DNA of 8,569 bases. Origin: an uncultured Acetatifactor sp. (GTDB lineage Bacteria > Bacillota > Clostridia > Lachnospirales > Lachnospiraceae). The position numbers and the translations under genes were made by a program. Shown here in pieces: positions 5,650 through 8,569 of this stretch. Location of the stretch: positions 1 to 8,569 of the forward strand of contig CAJUJN010000121.1 of the NCBI GenBank assembly GCA_910586775.1, read 5' to 3'. The notes under the pieces are model-generated. The model ran no database searches. It was not told the origin of the DNA and was given only the letters and a program-made list of their open reading frames with translations. Numbering within the stretch: position 1 is the first letter of the stretch; each line of letters starts with the position of its first letter.

Positions 5650-5786
5650 AGCAAATTCCTCAGAAACCATACAAAAAACAGCTTGTTTCCGCAGGTTATT
5701 TTGTACCGCTTTCTTAGGAACCGCCACATTTCCTTACGAAGCAGCTTGATGATTTAGCGCCCGCAAAAGCGGACAGGAGGGTAATT

Positions 5787-6452
5787 ATGAAAAAATCAAA
5801 TGTTACAACGGGACTACGAAGGCTTATGACACTGAGTCTGGTGCTTACCTTCATGTGCACGGCAACCGCCTGTACCAACAGCGCCAAAAATAACAACAGC
5901 TCCGACAGCATGGCCGGCAACAACACCTCCGATGCACCCGGGGACGACACCGGCTCTACGGCAGGCAATAACGGCTCCGGCACAAACAACAATAACACCA
6001 CCGCCGGGACAGGCAACGGATCTGACACAGGCAATTCTGCCGGCAGCCAGACCAACGGCACGAACGGAACAACGGGAAATAATCAGATAACCGGAACGGG
6101 TGGGGCAACCCAGGGAGATGATCCATCCATTTGGGATAGTGTAGGCGACGGCCTTACAAATGTAGTAGATGATGTCGCTGACGGTATCGGCGATATAGCC
6201 GATGACATTACGGGCAACGGCAATACCGACAGCAGCGCAAACGGTAACACAACCGGCACCGGAAATGCTGCAAACGGCACTAACGGCAATACCGCCGGCA
6301 CCGGAAATGCTGCAAACGGCGCTAACGGTAACACCAACAACAGCACTAACGGCAATACCCGAACCGGCAGCAATAACGGTGCCACGGGCAGATCCACCAA
6401 CACAGGCACCATAACAAACGGAAACTCTGCCGGCAGCCCTATAAGCTGGTAA
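5787..6452 (+). CDS. Asn/Gly/Thr-rich low-complexity lipoprotein
   Basis: This 221-residue protein of unknown function is probably exported and lipid-anchored. Its N-terminus has Arg/Lys residues, a hydrophobic segment (about 13-23) and a relaxed lipobox ATA-C with Cys29. Residues 30-110 and 142-221 are almost entirely Asn, Gly, Thr, Ser, Ala and Asp. They include a 14-residue tandem duplication (TGTGNAANGTNGNT, then AGTGNAANGANGNT, about 156-183). The only structured-looking part is 111-141: DDPSIWDSVGDG, then VVDDVADGIGDIADDI, an acidic amphipathic helix. AGGAGGG stands 6 nt before the ATG, just after a CCGC-AAAA-GCGG hairpin (5761-5772). The codon pattern is consistent with a translated frame, and both ends carry normal signals. 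Possible roles are a surface spacer, stalk or wall-associated lipoprotein; none is shown. Confidence 0.75.
   Translation: MKKSNVTTGLRRLMTLSLVLTFMCTATACTNSAKNNNSSDSMAGNNTSDAPGDDTGSTAGNNGSGTNNNNTTAGTGNGSDTGNSAGSQTNGTNGTTGNNQITGTGGATQGDDPSIWDSVGDGLTNVVDDVADGIGDIADDITGNGNTDSSANGNTTGTGNAANGTNGNTAGTGNAANGANGNTNNSTNGNTRTGSNNGATGRSTNTGTITNGNSAGSPISW
6252..6335. repeat. 42-bp tandem duplication inside the lipoprotein gene
   Basis: Unit 1 is 6252-6293 and unit 2 is 6294-6335. They share an identical 26-base core from CCGGCACC to CAAACGGC, repeated at a period of 42 bp, and differ elsewhere at only a few positions. The period is a multiple of three and adds 14 residues in frame, so copy number can change without breaking the gene. 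Confidence 0.85.
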
Positions 6453-6495
6453 GCGCTCCGTTCCGTCCCGTCTGAAAAGCAGGAAAGAAATTCTC

Positions 6496-6543
6496 CTGGC
6501 TGCCCTGTCATACAAAGCAGTCAGGGGGATTTACCAGCTTTTT
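6496..6543. terminator. Terminator-like hairpin between the lipoprotein gene and fbp
   Basis: CCCTG (6503-6507) pairs with CAGGG (6522-6526), and outside it CTGG (6496-6499) pairs with CCAG (6534-6537) across internal loops. A TTTTT run follows at 6539-6543 on the plus strand, 44 bp past the lipoprotein stop codon. The same fold lies just downstream of fbp on the minus strand but lacks a clean T-run there. It is most likely the terminator for the lipoprotein gene. Confidence 0.55.
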
Positions 6544-6548
6544 CATGC

Positions 6549-8519
6549 TTACACTTCTTCCATGATAGTGCCGTTCCTGTATGCCTCCAACAGTTCCTCC
6601 AGATAATAAATCCTCTCCCCGATTTCCCGCCCTACATCCGTATCTGCCACCAGCTTTCTTCTGGGAAAAGTTTCCACATCCACGGAATGAGAAAACAGGT
6701 CCGACTCATTCTCAATAACAGTCTGCGCAGACTCAAAAGGCTCATGCGCCGCCAGAAGCATTCCTCTGGAATTGCAGACAAGAGTATAGCCCGCTATCCC
6801 CGTCTTCCCCTGATAGGCCTTGGAAAAGCCGCCGTCGATAATCAGCAGGCGGCCGCCGCATTTGACAGGAGATTCCCCGTGAATCTGCTCCACGGGCACA
6901 TGCCCGTTCACAATATGGGCATCCGCCCCGTCCAGCCCGAATTCCTTCAGAATCCGGTCCACTGTCTCTTCTTTTTCCAACAGTTTATAGTAGCTGTTCT
7001 TCTTCTCCGTATGTGTCTCTTTTTCTGCTATAAAATACCGTTCAAAAGTTGCCATCTTTTCTTTGCCGAACACGGGAGAACCCGGACCTGTCCAAATATA
7101 CCACATGATATCCTGGCCCGCGGCACGCTCTGTGACATCCTTGGCATAATATCCCCTTCTGGCATAATACTCCAACACACCGTACAGCGCCTTGCCATAA
7201 TACCGCTTCCCGTATACGTCCACTCCCATAAAGCTTCCGTCCGCGTTCAGCGGCACACAGCCGTGATACAGCAGGTTTCCGTTGTAAATCTTGTACAACC
7301 CTCCCTTTGCATAGAGGAAACGGACATGGCGCTGCAGCTTCTCGCATTTCATAAACGCCTGCTGCAAGCGCTCCATCACCTTCTCCTCTTCCGCGGTCAG
7401 GGCATACGGATTCTCAGGGTCTATGGTCGGGAAATCCATATCCAGCATCTTTAACTCCCTGCTGCCGCCTGGCGCCCCGTCACCGATACGGATGGTTCCC
7501 TTTTCATAGTCGATCTTGTCCAACATCAGCCGGTCTTCCATATGAAATTCAGGACGTCTGAGAATCACCTGCCCCTCCAGTTTGAACTGGATTATCGCCA
7601 TTGCCTTGTGCATCTTTGTATCCATATCCAGGTCTTTTGTATTATAATCCGTATTGAACCGTATGGAAAAACGCTCACAATCCGCATTTTCATATGTTTC
7701 CATGGCAAATTGGGCAAGGGGAAGCAGGTTGATGCCATATCCATCCTCCAGAGTACCCAGATTTCCGTAGCGGGCGGCAATCCGTATCACATTCGCAATG
7801 CAAGCCAGCTGTCCGCAGGCTGCTCCCATCCACAGGATATCATGGTTCCCCCACTGTACATCCACGGAATGGTAATCGCATAAGGTATCCATGACAATGT
7901 GAGGGCCAGGGCCTCTGTCATAGATATCTCCCACAATATGGAGATGGTCTATGACCAGACACTGAATCAGCCGGCTCAAAGCAATGATAAACTGAGGAGC
8001 GCGCCCGATCCGGATAATGGTACGTATGATTTCATTGTAATACGCTTCCTTGTCATGGATCTCTTCTTTCTCCGTAATCAACTCCTCAATCACATAGGCA
8101 AAATCCTTCGGCAGCGCCTTGCGCACCTTGGAACGGGTATACTTTGAAGACACCCGCTTGATCATCTGAACCAGCCTGTGCAGCGAGATAGTGTACCAGT
8201 CCTCCAGATTATCCTCTTCCTTCTCCACGATCTCCAGCTTCTCTTCCGGATAATAGATCAGCGTGGCCAGGCCCCTCTTGTCTCTGTTGCTGATGGTATT
8301 CCCAAATTCTTCGTCTATCTTCTTGCGAACGGAGCCGGAGCCGTTTTTCAGCACATGATTAAACTGCTCATATTCTCCATGGATATCCGTGAGAAAATGC
8401 TCCGTCCCCTTGGGCAGATTCATGATTGACTGCAGGTTTATGATCTCCGTGGCGGCAGACGCGCTGTTCCTGTACTGTCTCGCCAACACCCTCAACACTT
8501 TGCTATCCTTCTCGTTCAT
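6549..8519 (-). CDS. fbp: Fructose-1,6-bisphosphatase, class III
   Basis: This cytosolic enzyme hydrolyses fructose-1,6-bisphosphate to fructose-6-phosphate, the committed step of gluconeogenesis. It is the Firmicutes class III type, unrelated to class I and II, and has a metallophosphoesterase core. The protein has 656 residues, the usual length. Metal-site motifs are all present: TDIHGEYEQF (44-53), VGDIYDRGPGPH (196-207), WGNHDILW (223-230), NGHVPV (538-543) and IDGGFSKAYQGKTGIAGYTL (561-580). I place the start at 8519: GGAGG lies 8 nt upstream and MNEKDSKVLRVLARQYRNS fits the family N-terminus. An in-frame ATG at 8561 adds 14 residues but translates through that ribosome site. The promoter is probably beyond the right edge or only partly visible. 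It is a single gene here, with its 3' end facing the lipoprotein gene. Confidence 0.96.
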   Translation of the reverse strand: MNEKDSKVLRVLARQYRNSASAATEIINLQSIMNLPKGTEHFLTDIHGEYEQFNHVLKNGSGSVRKKIDEEFGNTISNRDKRGLATLIYYPEEKLEIVEKEEDNLEDWYTISLHRLVQMIKRVSSKYTRSKVRKALPKDFAYVIEELITEKEEIHDKEAYYNEIIRTIIRIGRAPQFIIALSRLIQCLVIDHLHIVGDIYDRGPGPHIVMDTLCDYHSVDVQWGNHDILWMGAACGQLACIANVIRIAARYGNLGTLEDGYGINLLPLAQFAMETYENADCERFSIRFNTDYNTKDLDMDTKMHKAMAIIQFKLEGQVILRRPEFHMEDRLMLDKIDYEKGTIRIGDGAPGGSRELKMLDMDFPTIDPENPYALTAEEEKVMERLQQAFMKCEKLQRHVRFLYAKGGLYKIYNGNLLYHGCVPLNADGSFMGVDVYGKRYYGKALYGVLEYYARRGYYAKDVTERAAGQDIMWYIWTGPGSPVFGKEKMATFERYFIAEKETHTEKKNSYYKLLEKEETVDRILKEFGLDGADAHIVNGHVPVEQIHGESPVKCGGRLLIIDGGFSKAYQGKTGIAGYTLVCNSRGMLLAAHEPFESAQTVIENESDLFSHSVDVETFPRRKLVADTDVGREIGERIYYLEELLEAYRNGTIMEEV

Positions 8520-8569
8520 AGCGCGGACCTCCGGCCGCAACCCAAAATAAAATAGAGCCAAAACTCTGT

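Noticed and set aside
5476..5727. Minus-strand 83-residue open frame upstream of and overlapping hisA
   Set aside because: It has a GTG start with a poorly spaced ribosome site, no recognisable domain and a 43-base overlap with hisA. A small leader protein cannot be fully excluded.
5814..6515. Long minus-strand open frames opposite the lipoprotein gene
   Set aside because: They are the complement of a low-complexity gene, give Val/Ala/Pro-rich or Ala/Gly/Val-rich translations, and have no proper ribosome site. The plus frame has a good SD and signal peptide.

Overview
The window looks like a chromosomal stretch from a low-to-mid GC clostridial Firmicute, most likely Lachnospiraceae. The pointers are a class III (Firmicutes-type) fructose-1,6-bisphosphatase, a DUF1836 protein, a YerC/TrpR-family repressor, a bactofilin and strong GGAGG Shine-Dalgarno sites. 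The genus is inferred from gene content only. There is no rRNA, tRNA, IS element, phage module or CRISPR array. All nine genes appear intact, although the 5' end of the fbp promoter region is cut by the right edge.

Layout from left to right. (1) 1-690: an AT-rich leader with two abutting 35-bp repeats, each carrying a hairpin, precedes a plus-strand XRE-family HTH protein. (2) 865-2698, minus strand: a DUF1836 MerR-like regulator with a near-consensus promoter, whose -35/-10 spacer is filled by a 15-bp palindrome. It is followed 62 bp later by an NMT1/SsuA-type ABC substrate-binding lipoprotein. No ABC permease or ATPase is present in the window. A second inverted repeat lies just upstream of the lipoprotein Shine-Dalgarno. 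(3) 2740-3148, plus strand: a YerC/TrpR-like regulator with its own promoter, an inverted repeat near the predicted transcription start and a strong terminator shared with the convergent neighbour. (4) 3189-4547, minus strand: a two-gene unit, a membrane-anchored coiled-coil M23/LytM-like protein that lacks the zinc-site residues, then a bactofilin. This looks like a cell-envelope or morphogenesis pair. (5) 4733-5518, minus strand: a stand-alone HisA that resembles the eukaryotic HIS6 type rather than the usual bacterial one. (6) 5787-6452, plus strand: a lipoprotein extremely rich in Asn, Gly and Thr, with a 14-residue tandem duplication and a short acidic amphipathic segment. (7) 6549-8519, minus strand: fbp, class III fructose-1,6-bisphosphatase.

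The window is mostly single genes or pairs with individual promoters, not one large operon. The items most worth following up are the eukaryotic-type HisA outside a his operon, the bactofilin plus pseudo-peptidase pair, and the palindromes placed in the promoters of the small regulators. I did not find convincing evidence of a wholly new multi-gene system.
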